Positions 9,101-17,928 of a stretch of 64,000 bases of DNA are shown piece after piece. The notes beneath the pieces are model-generated. The model had not been told where the DNA came from. It made no database searches and worked only from the letters and a program-made list of their open reading frames with translations. Both the position numbers and the translations under genes were made by a program. The DNA comes from Parietichytrium sp. I65-24A (lineage: Eukaryota; Sar; Bigyra; Thraustochytrida; Thraustochytriidae), in the NCBI GenBank assembly GCA_012862575.1, contig BLSF01000010.1, positions 372,001-436,000 of the forward strand. The letters run 5' to 3'. Every line of letters begins with the position of its first letter. Position 1 is the stretch's first letter.

Positions 9101-11851
9101 CAGATGTGGCTTCTTTTGGAGAGATCTTTTGTCGAAGAAAGGCTCCAGGAGTACTTAAATCGGTATGGTGACTCATGCGAGTTTGCGTCTCAAATCAAGT
9201 CACTGCTTGACAGCGTGGCTTCGGCGAAAGACTACCACTTGAGCATTCTGGAGAGTAAGTGCAGCTTGCTGCAATTGAACCGAGTTCGTCGTGAATTGGT
9301 CCATCTGATTGCAGAGTGGAACGACATCGTGGAGGACTTGTCAATGAAGCTTACATTCAGCGTAAGCAAGTCACCAAAATCGCCGCTAGAGTCTCCGCCA
9401 GGCCAAGGTGTCACAGACCTGCAAGATTTGTTCTTGGAGCCCATCGAGCTAAAGAGGGGCGCCTCAGATGAGATTTCGGACTTTGAACTGGACAACATTG
9501 AGGTAGACGGGCCAGATGGGCACTCCAAACTACTTTCGGCTCGCACGGGGAAAAGCCAAGGCACGTCCACGGATGGAAACTCCGCAGCCGGTGAATCAGG
9601 CGGCGAAAGCCCCGACCTTGAGGCTGTGAATGGCGAGATTAAGTCAACTCCAAAGGGCGAGCCGGACAGTCTTTTGTCAGTGGAGGATATGGAGGAAGAT
9701 GGCTCTGCAGCCGCGGAGTCTTTACGTTTGTGCGATTCCGGGTCACCTCTCCCGGCGCCGCCAATCGTCCAAGTTGTTACGAAGTCTTTTGACGGGTACC
9801 CTCGGCCAAACAGCAGCAGAGGTTCTGATGTTGCCAGAGAAGGCAAGCAGCGTTCGGCGTCGGACGAATTACAATACGCAACCAAGGATGGCGCAACACC
9901 ACTAATTCCGCGACCCGGCACATCCACGCCTTCTCCACAGCCATTCTTGCGTAGCCAGAGCAACGAAGCTCAGGGTGACCCGAGAGCCGCGAAAGAGCTC
10001 ACAGATGCATTATACGAGCTTGACAGTAAGCACGCCCTTTTACGACCCTTTCGTTTGCCAGAGGGCTTGGAGCACCGTGGTCACCCATACCTACCTTCAG
10101 GTTTTGGCAACCGAGTCGTCCTAGTGTACGACGATGAGCCGACTTCTTGGATAGCATACGCACTTAACTCCAAGGAGCATCGGCAGAAGTTGTTCGCCGC
10201 AGCGGAAGAGTACTCCTTAATTGAAAGCTTTCAAGGGGAGATCTGGCCTGATCTGCTGCAGTACTCTATCGATCATCGCTCTGCAACGATGGATCTTGAA
10301 TTTAAAGACCCTTCAGAGAAGGCAAATGGGTTTAAATTTTCAGTCAAAGTGTACTCTCCTCTGCATTTCTATGCACTGAGAAACGCGTACTGGGCTGGAA
10401 GCGGGTTCAACGGCGAGCGGCTCGACTGTGAGTCAGCGTTGCTAGAATCGCTGTCACGATGCAATTCTTGGAACGCGACTGGTGGGAAGAGTCGTTCGCT
10501 GTTCTTTAAGACCAAAGATGGACAGTACGTTGTCAAATCTATAACCTCTGAGGAGCTTGACATGTTTCTGTCTATTGCGTCTGGATACTTTGCGCATTTG
10601 GGCCAAGTTCGCGAAAAGGGTCTGCCTTCGGCTCTGCTTAGAATCTTGGGGGTCTTCACAGTCACTACCAAAGTAGCAGGATCACTTCAGACTGCGTCTT
10701 CTTCATCTAGCACCGCCCACACGCCTATGGCAGGAAGCTCGCCCAGTGAACAGAGAGAAGCTGATAATTTGTCTCAGAGCACAGAGGGGGCGTCGCTGAA
10801 CACAAGCTTTCAGGAGGATAATGCTTCTGTCACCACTCAACCTGGAAGCACAGCAGAGAACTCTTCCAAACAGCCTGGAGGAGTGGCGCCTGTCTCTCCA
10901 AGGACGGCAATGTTTCGCCGTGATTTACTGCTAGGTGAGCTGAGTAACAGCAGGCCGGCCACTCCGATGGACGCTTCTTCCGTGGCCGGCACACCTCGCA
11001 CAAATTCGTCGCCCGGAGCAGATCCAGGCAAGAATACATTCAAGCCGCCGAAGTCCGGGCCGGGGGCGATGTCCACGGGATTTTATCGGACCACATCTCA
11101 CCCGGATAGCACAGTCCGCACTGTAAAGACACACTTTATCGTGATGCCGAACCTGTTCCAGCTTGGAGAAGAGTTTGACGCGAAGTTCGATTTGAAAGGA
11201 AACTTGCGGAATCGTTACGTAGAGAATGCGAAGGAAGATGACGTGCTGATGGATCGCAATTTCCAGGAGTACACGAACGGCTTCGCGATTCCGTTGCACA
11301 TGGACGCGAAAGAGAGGCTGATGAAAGCTCTTGAGAACGATACCATGTTTTTGCAACGGGAGGAGATTGTAGACTATTCCTTGCTTATGGGTATTCCATC
11401 ATTTCAGCCAGCATCTGCGGAGAGCTCCAAACTCCCGCGGACATCCTCTGCATCGAGCATGAATGTAACGGGTGAGTCCACAAAAATCCCTGCTCCCGCC
11501 GTCAATCAGCAGAGCCAGCAGACACAAGCTCAACAGACTCAATCTCAGGTCCAGGCACAGGCACAGGCACAGCGGCTGTTGAAAATGGGGCTCATTGACT
11601 TTTTGCAAGTTTACAATCTCAAGAAACTAATAGAGTCTAGTGTGAAGCGCGCCGGGATGATTGCCGGGCAGCTCGAGCCGACAGTAATCGATCCAAGCGG
11701 ATATCGTGCACGTTTTCTCAAGGCCATGGACCGGTACTTTCTTGGCGTGCCATGCAGTCCCCTTGAAGACCGTGATAGCTCTGCTGGAATGCACGATGTC
11801 AACTTGACGTGGGTGTCAGCGGATACCTCTGCGGTAGATTTATCGTCATGA
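6197..11851 (+). CDS. FAB1: PIKfyve/Fab1-type phosphatidylinositol-3-phosphate 5-kinase
   Basis: This is an 1884-residue protein; the start is the first in-frame ATG (6197), since upstream codons are only TTG. Domain order is that of Fab1/PIKfyve. A FYVE zinc finger (about residues 76-125, CFNCEAPF...RRKHHCRSCG) binds PI3P. A TCP-1/Cpn60-like chaperonin domain (about 400-635) includes the GVICEKNVVHKKM segment. A middle Cys-rich/CHK-like region (about 840-1020) follows. The C-terminal PIP kinase (about 1365-1855) carries FDLKGNLRNR, MDRNF and DYSLLMGI. The enzyme makes PI(3,5)P2 on endosomes and vacuoles, controlling membrane fission and acidification. Oddities: the kinase domain is interrupted by two Ser/Thr/Gln-rich insertions (about 1490-1640 and 1738-1790), and the usual aromatic YTWDK-like stretch near the end reads VYNLKKLIE. 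Long Ser/Pro-rich linkers separate the domains. No intron is needed for the whole 5.7 kb. Confidence 0.95.
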   Translation: MATYETFQTRRGDSGAESVLRSWSREDRSESSGDGAGQPRQDAAQQTQQTQGSGGRSMGRRKRSSKQFWMDDTAAKSCFNCEAPFTLFRRKHHCRSCGAIYCDKCSSKTADGRLYGYEGQVRVCDACFESANQVQRGMGRKKNLSFQFNSSHSSGANSDHDAQEAPQTSYAQHSSHDDYLSDGGMELIEERDASPMDSLDPRANIPLLDIDSLDRRKRRISREPTELVEALETQDQLEILRQEAGREELAFNKRAVSSFVFRQRSTSMCDDDNPFDIGKSDFDERSKSLRRTGSINEMLDSSLLHSIEVLRKQYETRNGLEKGDANLTLEAQRDLFKKRKDKALDRFIHREISALRDKRPSIILTDAVQQEWTETLSKITQEFCSTVRPFNMDFDSYCKLVSIPGGTIQESYVLDGVICEKNVVHKKMRSRIENPRIMLISGAIEFLRDKSRISSLDTLREQEAEYMQLVVRKIASVGVDLLLVGNPVSRIAQQLLLEEGISLVINVPERLLERISYLTGALVLPATGNITQQSDPRGTCDLWELRTYSTELTEAQKHELLERIVARNDKVKQEKTFMFFEGCIPRQGASICLRGGSHASLRHMERILTKMISMTYTLQQEHALFLDIGVIFGEDKFTSPRSIAQEDKLLCGEEIEFAKISVQEKGAMHSVDIKKLSIGTIGSDLTLGEYLRRRCFERVRSPTHSDAQAAVSRGLSPASPSANFGKWGSSEQGAVSPKLKGMDSTSLLHMSAPSGLGVTSSSLLQAVTRQEEDASDSKQDTNRRCTVFEAADARVFVFSGTLSKRDPIQGPLREMLMNARREFVAKSIQRLQNSSSRLSSNWALPIKSHAIMTWSECLRCQATTNYRVMSKDAESLSFARWLQLKFYFKAKNLSTFFQETPAACKHSIFQDYVTYFECMGQVAGFEHEFFPRYVVSIHSGDFVTPTTINPMALRWIETTVERRKERLRQMWLLLERSFVEERLQEYLNRYGDSCEFASQIKSLLDSVASAKDYHLSILESKCSLLQLNRVRRELVHLIAEWNDIVEDLSMKLTFSVSKSPKSPLESPPGQGVTDLQDLFLEPIELKRGASDEISDFELDNIEVDGPDGHSKLLSARTGKSQGTSTDGNSAAGESGGESPDLEAVNGEIKSTPKGEPDSLLSVEDMEEDGSAAAESLRLCDSGSPLPAPPIVQVVTKSFDGYPRPNSSRGSDVAREGKQRSASDELQYATKDGATPLIPRPGTSTPSPQPFLRSQSNEAQGDPRAAKELTDALYELDSKHALLRPFRLPEGLEHRGHPYLPSGFGNRVVLVYDDEPTSWIAYALNSKEHRQKLFAAAEEYSLIESFQGEIWPDLLQYSIDHRSATMDLEFKDPSEKANGFKFSVKVYSPLHFYALRNAYWAGSGFNGERLDCESALLESLSRCNSWNATGGKSRSLFFKTKDGQYVVKSITSEELDMFLSIASGYFAHLGQVREKGLPSALLRILGVFTVTTKVAGSLQTASSSSSTAHTPMAGSSPSEQREADNLSQSTEGASLNTSFQEDNASVTTQPGSTAENSSKQPGGVAPVSPRTAMFRRDLLLGELSNSRPATPMDASSVAGTPRTNSSPGADPGKNTFKPPKSGPGAMSTGFYRTTSHPDSTVRTVKTHFIVMPNLFQLGEEFDAKFDLKGNLRNRYVENAKEDDVLMDRNFQEYTNGFAIPLHMDAKERLMKALENDTMFLQREEIVDYSLLMGIPSFQPASAESSKLPRTSSASSMNVTGESTKIPAPAVNQQSQQTQAQQTQSQVQAQAQAQRLLKMGLIDFLQVYNLKKLIESSVKRAGMIAGQLEPTVIDPSGYRARFLKAMDRYFLGVPCSPLEDRDSSAGMHDVNLTWVSADTSAVDLSS

Positions 11852-12764
11852 AGATTTCCTTCGTTTTCCGTCCTTCTATGTTGGTCTCTTTTTTTTTTAT
11901 TTTTTACTGTTAATTAGATGCGGATGTGCATTGGCTCGACTTGTTATGCCGGGTCACATTCAACGTCACCGCCGAGAAGTTCGTATGACACGTGTGAAAA
12001 ATAAGTCACGAATGTGTGAAAGAAATGATGGCCTGTACAGTTTAGCGCGAAGAGTTGATTGAAAGCAGAAAACAGGCGAAAGCTTGTAGTATTCTTTATT
12101 TTTGTTTTCATCATACTCGAATGTAAAAGGGATTCATCGATCTATTTCTCAAAGGCAAAAAAAAAGATGAACAGCTGTGCAGATCTTGTTGGCGGAAAGA
12201 GTCACTAAAATAAATTCTAATCTCTTCTCCAAAGTAGAGATGGAAACCTCTCGACTCATGCCCTCGGTTTTGGATACGGTCATTCTATGATCTCACGTGT
12301 GAAATAGAAAAAGCACGACCCGGCAACCGAATGCACATCAGAAGCATCCATCAATCAGTCGCAGGCAGTGCAGCCCAAAACGGAAAAAATTCACCTTCCA
12401 TTTTGGGAAACAGCATACGATAAAAGGTAAAAGCATACGGCAAGGAATATCTAGGCAGAAATCAAGCTCCAAATCACAATTGGCCAGGGCTGAGAGTCTC
12501 CGGGGGAAGGAAGCCATCCTCGAGGAAGGAAGGAAGGAAGGAAGATTTTCTCTCGTTCTCTCTACTCTAGCCCAGGGTAGAGTAGCCAGTAGACACAAAG
12601 CTCCAACGAACGAACGATGGACCTCGCGTCAAAGTAGAGAGCCGAAAAAGAAAACCAAAAAAAAGACGGAGCCCCGCATCCATGCTTTCCCACACTCACT
12701 GACTAACTCAAGTCAGCCAGTCGATGAGGAAGCCGGCCAAGAGCGGGCAGGAGCCACACACAGT
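11852..12764. other. Intergenic region between convergent genes
   Basis: This lies between the 3' ends of the PIKfyve gene (+) and the coiled-coil gene (-). It has T-rich and A-rich runs just after the PIKfyve stop and an (AAGG)n stretch at about 12523-12545. Reading frames here are shadows or low complexity. No gene is supported. Confidence 0.5.
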
Positions 12765-13520
12765 CTATTGAAGCTTGGAGCCCTTCATCATAAGTTGCGC
12801 GATTTCAGCGGAGTCATACACAGTGTCCTCCGACAGGAATTTCGGCGCGTCGTCCCAGTGTCTCTTTGGCAGCGCCGGAGCGAACGCCGCGGTGATGGGG
12901 TGCACCACCGCAAGCTTGCTCCTGAGTTTATCTTCAAGTGTGCCCTGCTGCACGTCATCCATCGTGAGCCATCCAGCCGCCTCGCGTGCCAGGTACTCTA
13001 CCATGACGCTCTTCTCCTGTTCCTCTCGCAGGCGGCGGTCCTGCAGCTCCTTGACCACCTGCTGCCTCCGCTGCGCCTTCTCCGCCTTGCGCCTCACTGC
13101 CGCCTGCGCCATGGCGTCGCGGATGCCTTCTTTCGACAGCATCGCCTCGGCCGAGGTCACCTCCAGCGCCGTGCGCTGCGCGTTGAACTGCCGCAGGATG
13201 CGCTTCTGCTCCTCCGCCATCGCGCGCTCCATCCTGATCCCGCGCTCCACCCTGCGCGCCCGGTCCTGCTCCGCGCGCTCCTCCAGCGCCTTGTGCTCCT
13301 TGGCGAACTTTTTGCGCAGAGAGCTCATGCTCGCCTCGTACAACTCCCGCTCGCGCGTGTAACGCTCGGCGTCCTCGCGCTTGCGCGCGGACAGCGCCTC
13401 GCGCGCGGCCCTGCGCTCCTCTCGACCGGCATCATCGCTCAGCCCGCGCGACCAATACGACGACAATGACGGAACTGCGGAACGAGCGCGGAACGCGCGC
13501 CACGACGACGACGCGAGCAT
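12765..13520 (-). CDS. Coiled-coil protein with probable mitochondrial presequence (possible mS26/PET123-like mitoribosomal protein)
   Basis: This 251-residue protein has an ATG start. The N-terminus is rich in Arg, Ser and Ala with no acidic residues for about 28 positions (SSSWRAFRARSAVPSL), which is typical of a mitochondrial targeting signal. Residues about 30-175 are a highly charged, Arg/Glu/Ala-rich single coiled coil. A short conserved-looking segment follows (AAGWLTMDDVQQGTLEDKL, about residues 185-205), then a Pro-containing tail. The layout of presequence, long helix and a W-[IVL]-T-x-[ED] element resembles mitoribosomal small-subunit protein mS26/PET123. That is inference from architecture and one motif, so the specific name is uncertain. 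Other mitochondrial coiled-coil proteins would fit. The gene is GC-rich with strong codon bias towards G/C third positions. Confidence 0.6.
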   Translation of the reverse strand: MLASSSWRAFRARSAVPSLSSYWSRGLSDDAGREERRAAREALSARKREDAERYTRERELYEASMSSLRKKFAKEHKALEERAEQDRARRVERGIRMERAMAEEQKRILRQFNAQRTALEVTSAEAMLSKEGIRDAMAQAAVRRKAEKAQRRQQVVKELQDRRLREEQEKSVMVEYLAREAAGWLTMDDVQQGTLEDKLRSKLAVVHPITAAFAPALPKRHWDDAPKFLSEDTVYDSAEIAQLMMKGSKLQ

Positions 13521-15267
13521 CCTCTCGGCTGTTTGCTGAAACGTGGGACAAATTCTTTGCGATCCACGCGGACACCTGCGCGGACACTACCACACCGAGT
13601 GACAGACAGATAGACCGACAAACCGACCGACCGACCAACCGTGACACTCTGTCACACTCTCACTCTCACTCTGTCACACTCTCTCACACTCTGAAGGGCG
13701 GACCCAAGCGGCGTACGTACGGAGGTGTCTGCGCTGGGAAGAGGAAGAAACGCGGGTACGCGGGGAGGAAAGGAAGGAGAGGAAGGAGAGGATCCGCGCA
13801 CTGGGCACAGAGAGAGAGCGCAGAGGGAGTTTCCCTTTCGCTAGAATTTGCGCTGGGAGAGGCATAGGACCCCGAGCGTCTGTATGGGAAATGGATGGCG
13901 ATCGCTCTCATGGTTGCGGCTAGGAGAGCCGTAAGGAGGGAGGTAAGGGTAGAGGATAGGATGCAGCAGGAATCCACCTGCACTGCGCCGTCCGTTCGTT
14001 TTCGCTGTTTTGCGAAGTTGAGTTCCTGGTAAGGAAAAGAGCAGTATGAAGAACCAGAAAGTGTGAGTCTGTATTCAGAAGGTGATGTGGCGTTTTACTG
14101 TCAGTCAAGAAATGAAGCGACCCGTTCCATTGAAATCATAAGACTTGGATCAACAACTTTTTGCGCTTGAAAATGTGCTGTCCGGTTCGCGCGGCATGGC
14201 GTTTCGCTTTGCTAGCGGATGGATGCTTTATGACGAGAACCGCGGTCACAAGAGGCCTGGACACCTCAAGAAAGGAAGACGGCATAAGATTTCACTCCTC
14301 TAGCTAGATTATTCTTCGTCTCCTCCTTCGCTGTCGCCATCTTGATTTAGAATCGATAAGTTTTGTTAACCTGGAATTGAATCAGTGCAATGTTCCACTA
14401 TTGAGAAACCCCTCATTAGAAATCCGGAATTTACAGTTAGAGCAAGTTTTTTGGGTTCTCTACTATTTGCGCTAAGATAGCTCTACTAGCTAGCTCTCTA
14501 GCTAGAGAGAGTACCGGTGCTGAGACTGCCTGTAACTGACTGCTATTTTTTCGCAGAACTGAACTGCGACAGTAAATACTTCTGGTAAAGACTACTAAAG
14601 TAACTAAAGTGTACAGTATCGATTATGGGTTAGTAGCTAGCGAGCTAGTAGATCTGAGACTCACTAACCACTTTCGTCTCGAGGACGGTAGGATATGCTA
14701 TCAATTGCAGTAGCCCCACACGAGCCATCTTGCATTTTGCGGAACGCTTCTTCTACAATAATTCCGATATTCTTCGCACTCTTGCTACCTTCATTTGATT
14801 ATAATAAACAGCGCTCGTGCGACTCTCACCAGGCCAAGCGAAGTAAGCCCTAGCGAGTCGCTAAGTAAAGCCAGGGGGAGCCTGAGTTTCTTGGAAACTG
14901 TTCATGAAAAAAAAAAAAAAGAATCCTGGAGTGAGGGAGAGAGAAACTGAAGAAACTGACCTCTTTTCTTCCCCCTCAGGGTCCTCGTACACTTGTTGGT
15001 GTGGGGCTTTGAATAGCTGCGGGCGCGGGCGGGTTGCTCCGAACTTTGTATTTTATTTGTCACGGCAGTCCCCACAGTACCCTGGTACCCTCGACCGCCA
15101 CCCCACGTGGGTTCCGGGTCCTTGGCTCGCGCAACTCAGAGTGGAGCGAAGCTCAGTGCGCTCTCTGCTAACCTAACGCAAAGTGGCAAAGTGTGGGGTC
15201 CTCGCACATTGAATAGTTTCATCAACGACGACGAAAGAGGCGAGGGGAACGAAAACGGTAGCGGGAG
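13521..15267. other. Long intergenic region between divergent genes
   Basis: No gene recognised. It contains (ACTCTC)/(GTCACACTCT)-type low complexity at about 13640-13695, AGGAAGGAG repeats at about 13760-13795, AGCTAGCT palindromic runs at about 14480-14510 and 14630-14655, and a poly-A run at about 14906-14920. The edges probably hold promoters for the genes on either side. Confidence 0.45.
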
Positions 15268-17259
15268 ATGTCGCTGATCCTGTCGCGCAGGAGGCGGGAG
15301 CTGGTGACGCGACGGGACGTGTTGATCGATCTGCTCTCCTGGCGCTACGCAAATGCAATCAGCAGGAAGCGAGCTGCGGTGGGCATCAAAGACCTAAAGG
15401 TGTGCGGCATGGACTGGGTGCAGCTGACAAAGCCGGAGAAAGGCAAGACGAGGGGCGAGCTGGCAAGGGAGGAGTTTCGGTCTTTCATGCGTGCAGTGGA
15501 TTCGAGAGTTGGTGCAGAGTTCTCCTGGGAGACCAATAACCTGTGCGAGGACATGGACGCCAAGTACAGCCCAATTCTGAGCATGCCGAGCGTGAACAGA
15601 CCGGACGTGAAGAAAGATCCCGACTTGGTGAATGAAGATAGCAACTACGTCGACGCCCTGTGTAGATTTCTTGCTCAAGGTAGGTATCACCTGGCGTGCC
15701 CCGAGGACTGGGACTATTCGCAGAAACACAGCTACGGACTTTCAGTCCCCATCAGAGTCAAGTGGTCTATGTTTGACAAGCAGCTTCTGAAAACGGTTGG
15801 CCCGCGGCTGTACAACAACAAAAACTTGCGGACCGCTGGAGACAACGAAGATGGGCTTTTGCGGATGCCGATGGAAGCACAGCATGCCCTTCTGTTTCAT
15901 CGCGGCGTCGGAGTGGACCGAAAGCGGGGCTTTTATTTCGGGGAGAAGATCGATGAAATCATCCGCCGTGTGGTGGTTTGGTCCTTCAGCAGAACCCTTG
16001 TTTTCGTGAATCGAACAGGCACAATTTTCGCCAAGAGGCTCGACAGGGCCAGACAGACCTCGGTAGAAAAATCTGCCACCGCGTTCAGCACTCTCAAAGT
16101 TAGAATGGAAACATTCTACCGTGACAAGATTGCCAATGCCGTCTATGTGCGACCATTCCTTTGGTTTGACAAACTACTGCGAAATAAGATCTCTCAGTTA
16201 CAGTCGCCATTTGCGACTACGAAGGTTGACCTCTCCATCGCTCTCCCAGAATCCATTCGGGCTGCAGCGGAAGTTCGGGTCAAGGAAAGGGAAGAGATTG
16301 TGGAAGAGGTCGCTTCAAATCCGAAACCTGTCGACATAGAGCAGCCCAGGGAAAAGATCGAGCCTCCAAAGCCTGAAGAGGCACCGCCGACGCAGCCTGT
16401 CCACGTCGTAGACACAGTTTTGGAAAACGCATTCAGATCAAGAATGTCTCTCTCGGAGCGCAAGATCAACATTTTTAATTTTTTTTCGCAAATAACTCTG
16501 CAGGAACCCACTTTCAAGCAAGTCGTGGTGATATTCAGGTTGGTGGAACCGGAGGTACCTTCGACAATTGACCTGCAAGAAGCCAAGAGCTTGAAGGTCC
16601 ACGGAAGAAGCCCTAGCGAGCGTCATCCAAACTACCGCAACATCTGTGTCAAGCACTTTCACGACGTTCCCATGTCAGATATTGAGCTTCTCATGCCAGA
16701 AAAGCAAGTTTACTTGTCCGTTAGGGACAGGGTGAACTATGGACTCATGGGGCTCATCGGTGTCTCCGCCCTCCTGAACGCAGTGCTTAGCACGTCGTCT
16801 GGGTTCTTGACCAACCCGGCTTGGATAGCTGCAGCTATCGCCTCTGGAACCTATTACTCCCGGGTCTTTTCTCGTATGTACATGTCCATCTCATACTACT
16901 CGAGTGTTACCAACTCCCTTTGGGCCGACAATATTGCGGCTGCTGGCTCTCCGGCGATCACGTGGATCACGAGAGAAGCGCAAGAGCAGCTTGTGAAGGA
17001 AATTGCAGTCACCGTGCTTGCTCTGATCGAGCTTTCGAACGACGAATATCCGGATGGAATTCCCCACGTAGACTTGCTCACAGTTTGCCAAGACATCTTG
17101 CACCAAAAGTACTCTGCGGACATCTTCCTATTCGATCCTTCCGAAGCTTTGGAGGTGCTCGCAAAGTACGGAATAGTTCACACTGCATCCGATGTAGATG
17201 GGAACCCGACATACTTTCTCCAATTTGCAGCTCTCGAGCCCCCTGAGAATATATCTTGA
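15268..17259 (+). CDS. DUF3754 / TMEM143-like membrane protein
   Basis: This 663-residue protein has an ATG start. The C-terminal half carries the DUF3754 signature. A membrane hairpin lies at about residues 488-538 (RDRVNYGLMGLIGVSALLNA, a short loop, then AAIASGTYYSRVF). It is followed by a conserved SYYSSVTNSLWADN helix and the LVKEIAVTVLALIEL segment. The N-terminal part includes the LLFHRGVGVD and RTLVFVNRT stretches seen upstream of this domain in TMEM143-type proteins. A Pro/Glu-rich linker sits at about 340-375. Family knowledge: DUF3754 proteins occur in animals, plants and protists; TMEM143 is reported as mitochondrial and its molecular function is unknown. Nothing here reveals an enzyme activity. 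Timeless follows on the same strand about 0.7 kb downstream; there is no reason to think they are linked in function. Confidence 0.75.
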   Translation: MSLILSRRRRELVTRRDVLIDLLSWRYANAISRKRAAVGIKDLKVCGMDWVQLTKPEKGKTRGELAREEFRSFMRAVDSRVGAEFSWETNNLCEDMDAKYSPILSMPSVNRPDVKKDPDLVNEDSNYVDALCRFLAQGRYHLACPEDWDYSQKHSYGLSVPIRVKWSMFDKQLLKTVGPRLYNNKNLRTAGDNEDGLLRMPMEAQHALLFHRGVGVDRKRGFYFGEKIDEIIRRVVVWSFSRTLVFVNRTGTIFAKRLDRARQTSVEKSATAFSTLKVRMETFYRDKIANAVYVRPFLWFDKLLRNKISQLQSPFATTKVDLSIALPESIRAAAEVRVKEREEIVEEVASNPKPVDIEQPREKIEPPKPEEAPPTQPVHVVDTVLENAFRSRMSLSERKINIFNFFSQITLQEPTFKQVVVIFRLVEPEVPSTIDLQEAKSLKVHGRSPSERHPNYRNICVKHFHDVPMSDIELLMPEKQVYLSVRDRVNYGLMGLIGVSALLNAVLSTSSGFLTNPAWIAAAIASGTYYSRVFSRMYMSISYYSSVTNSLWADNIAAAGSPAITWITREAQEQLVKEIAVTVLALIELSNDEYPDGIPHVDLLTVCQDILHQKYSADIFLFDPSEALEVLAKYGIVHTASDVDGNPTYFLQFAALEPPENIS

Positions 17260-17928
17260 ATAACGTCAAGTCGATTTTGAAGTGTGCCTGGGCACTCTTT
17301 ATTCTTACATTTCTGGAAGCGACACTTCCTCGTAGCGGTCTGCTCAACACGCCCCCCGTTGTGCGGCATGGCCGGCCGGCAGCAGTTCCCAGCAGCATTG
17401 CCGCTCTTCTTTTTAATCTTTAACTAAAAATCAAATAACTAATGACGAAGATTTTCAAACACAGTTGGTTTTTCTCGTAGCAAACGCACATTTGGACACA
17501 ATGCCTCTCAATCAACCGATCTACTAGCTTCAAAACTAAACAAACCATTCAACTTAATCTAATCACGTAGTAGTAGATAACACTTCATCATAGTAAAGCA
17601 TAGCAAAACCATAGGAGCGTTCAAAATTTCAAAATTCAAATTTTTGTGGGGATATAAACTCGTACCGGACGCCGCGCGCTACGCGTTGCAAGTCTCAGTT
17701 TTTATACTATCAAGCAGCGAGCTGAACGAGAGCTCTGAGGATTGACAAGAGCCGCGAGGAAAGAAAGAAAGAACGAAGCAAAGAAGGAAAGAAGGAAAGA
17801 AGGAAGGACAGCAGCTTTGGAAGCGAGGGACGTTGGCGCAAGGAGGCTGGCTCAAAGCAGCACCCTTTGGCGCCTTGAATCTCGCGTATTGGACTCTCGC
17901 GACGTGGATCCTCCCGGGAAGCTGCGAG
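17260..17928. other. Intergenic region upstream of the Timeless gene
   Basis: No gene recognised. The region is AT-rich at about 17410-17660, with a GATATAAACT element at about 17651-17660 that could be TATA-like. An (AAAGAAGG)n purine run follows at about 17760-17810, probably within the 5' UTR of the Timeless gene. Confidence 0.4.

Noticed and set aside
9232-9963. 243-codon minus-strand ORF inside the PIKfyve gene
   Set aside because: The region is a low-complexity linker of PIKfyve; the antisense frame is open by composition and has no recognisable domain.
12480-13469. 329-codon plus-strand ORF
   Set aside because: It is antisense to the coiled-coil gene; the His/Leu/Arg-rich composition is typical of a shadow and the start is not an ATG.
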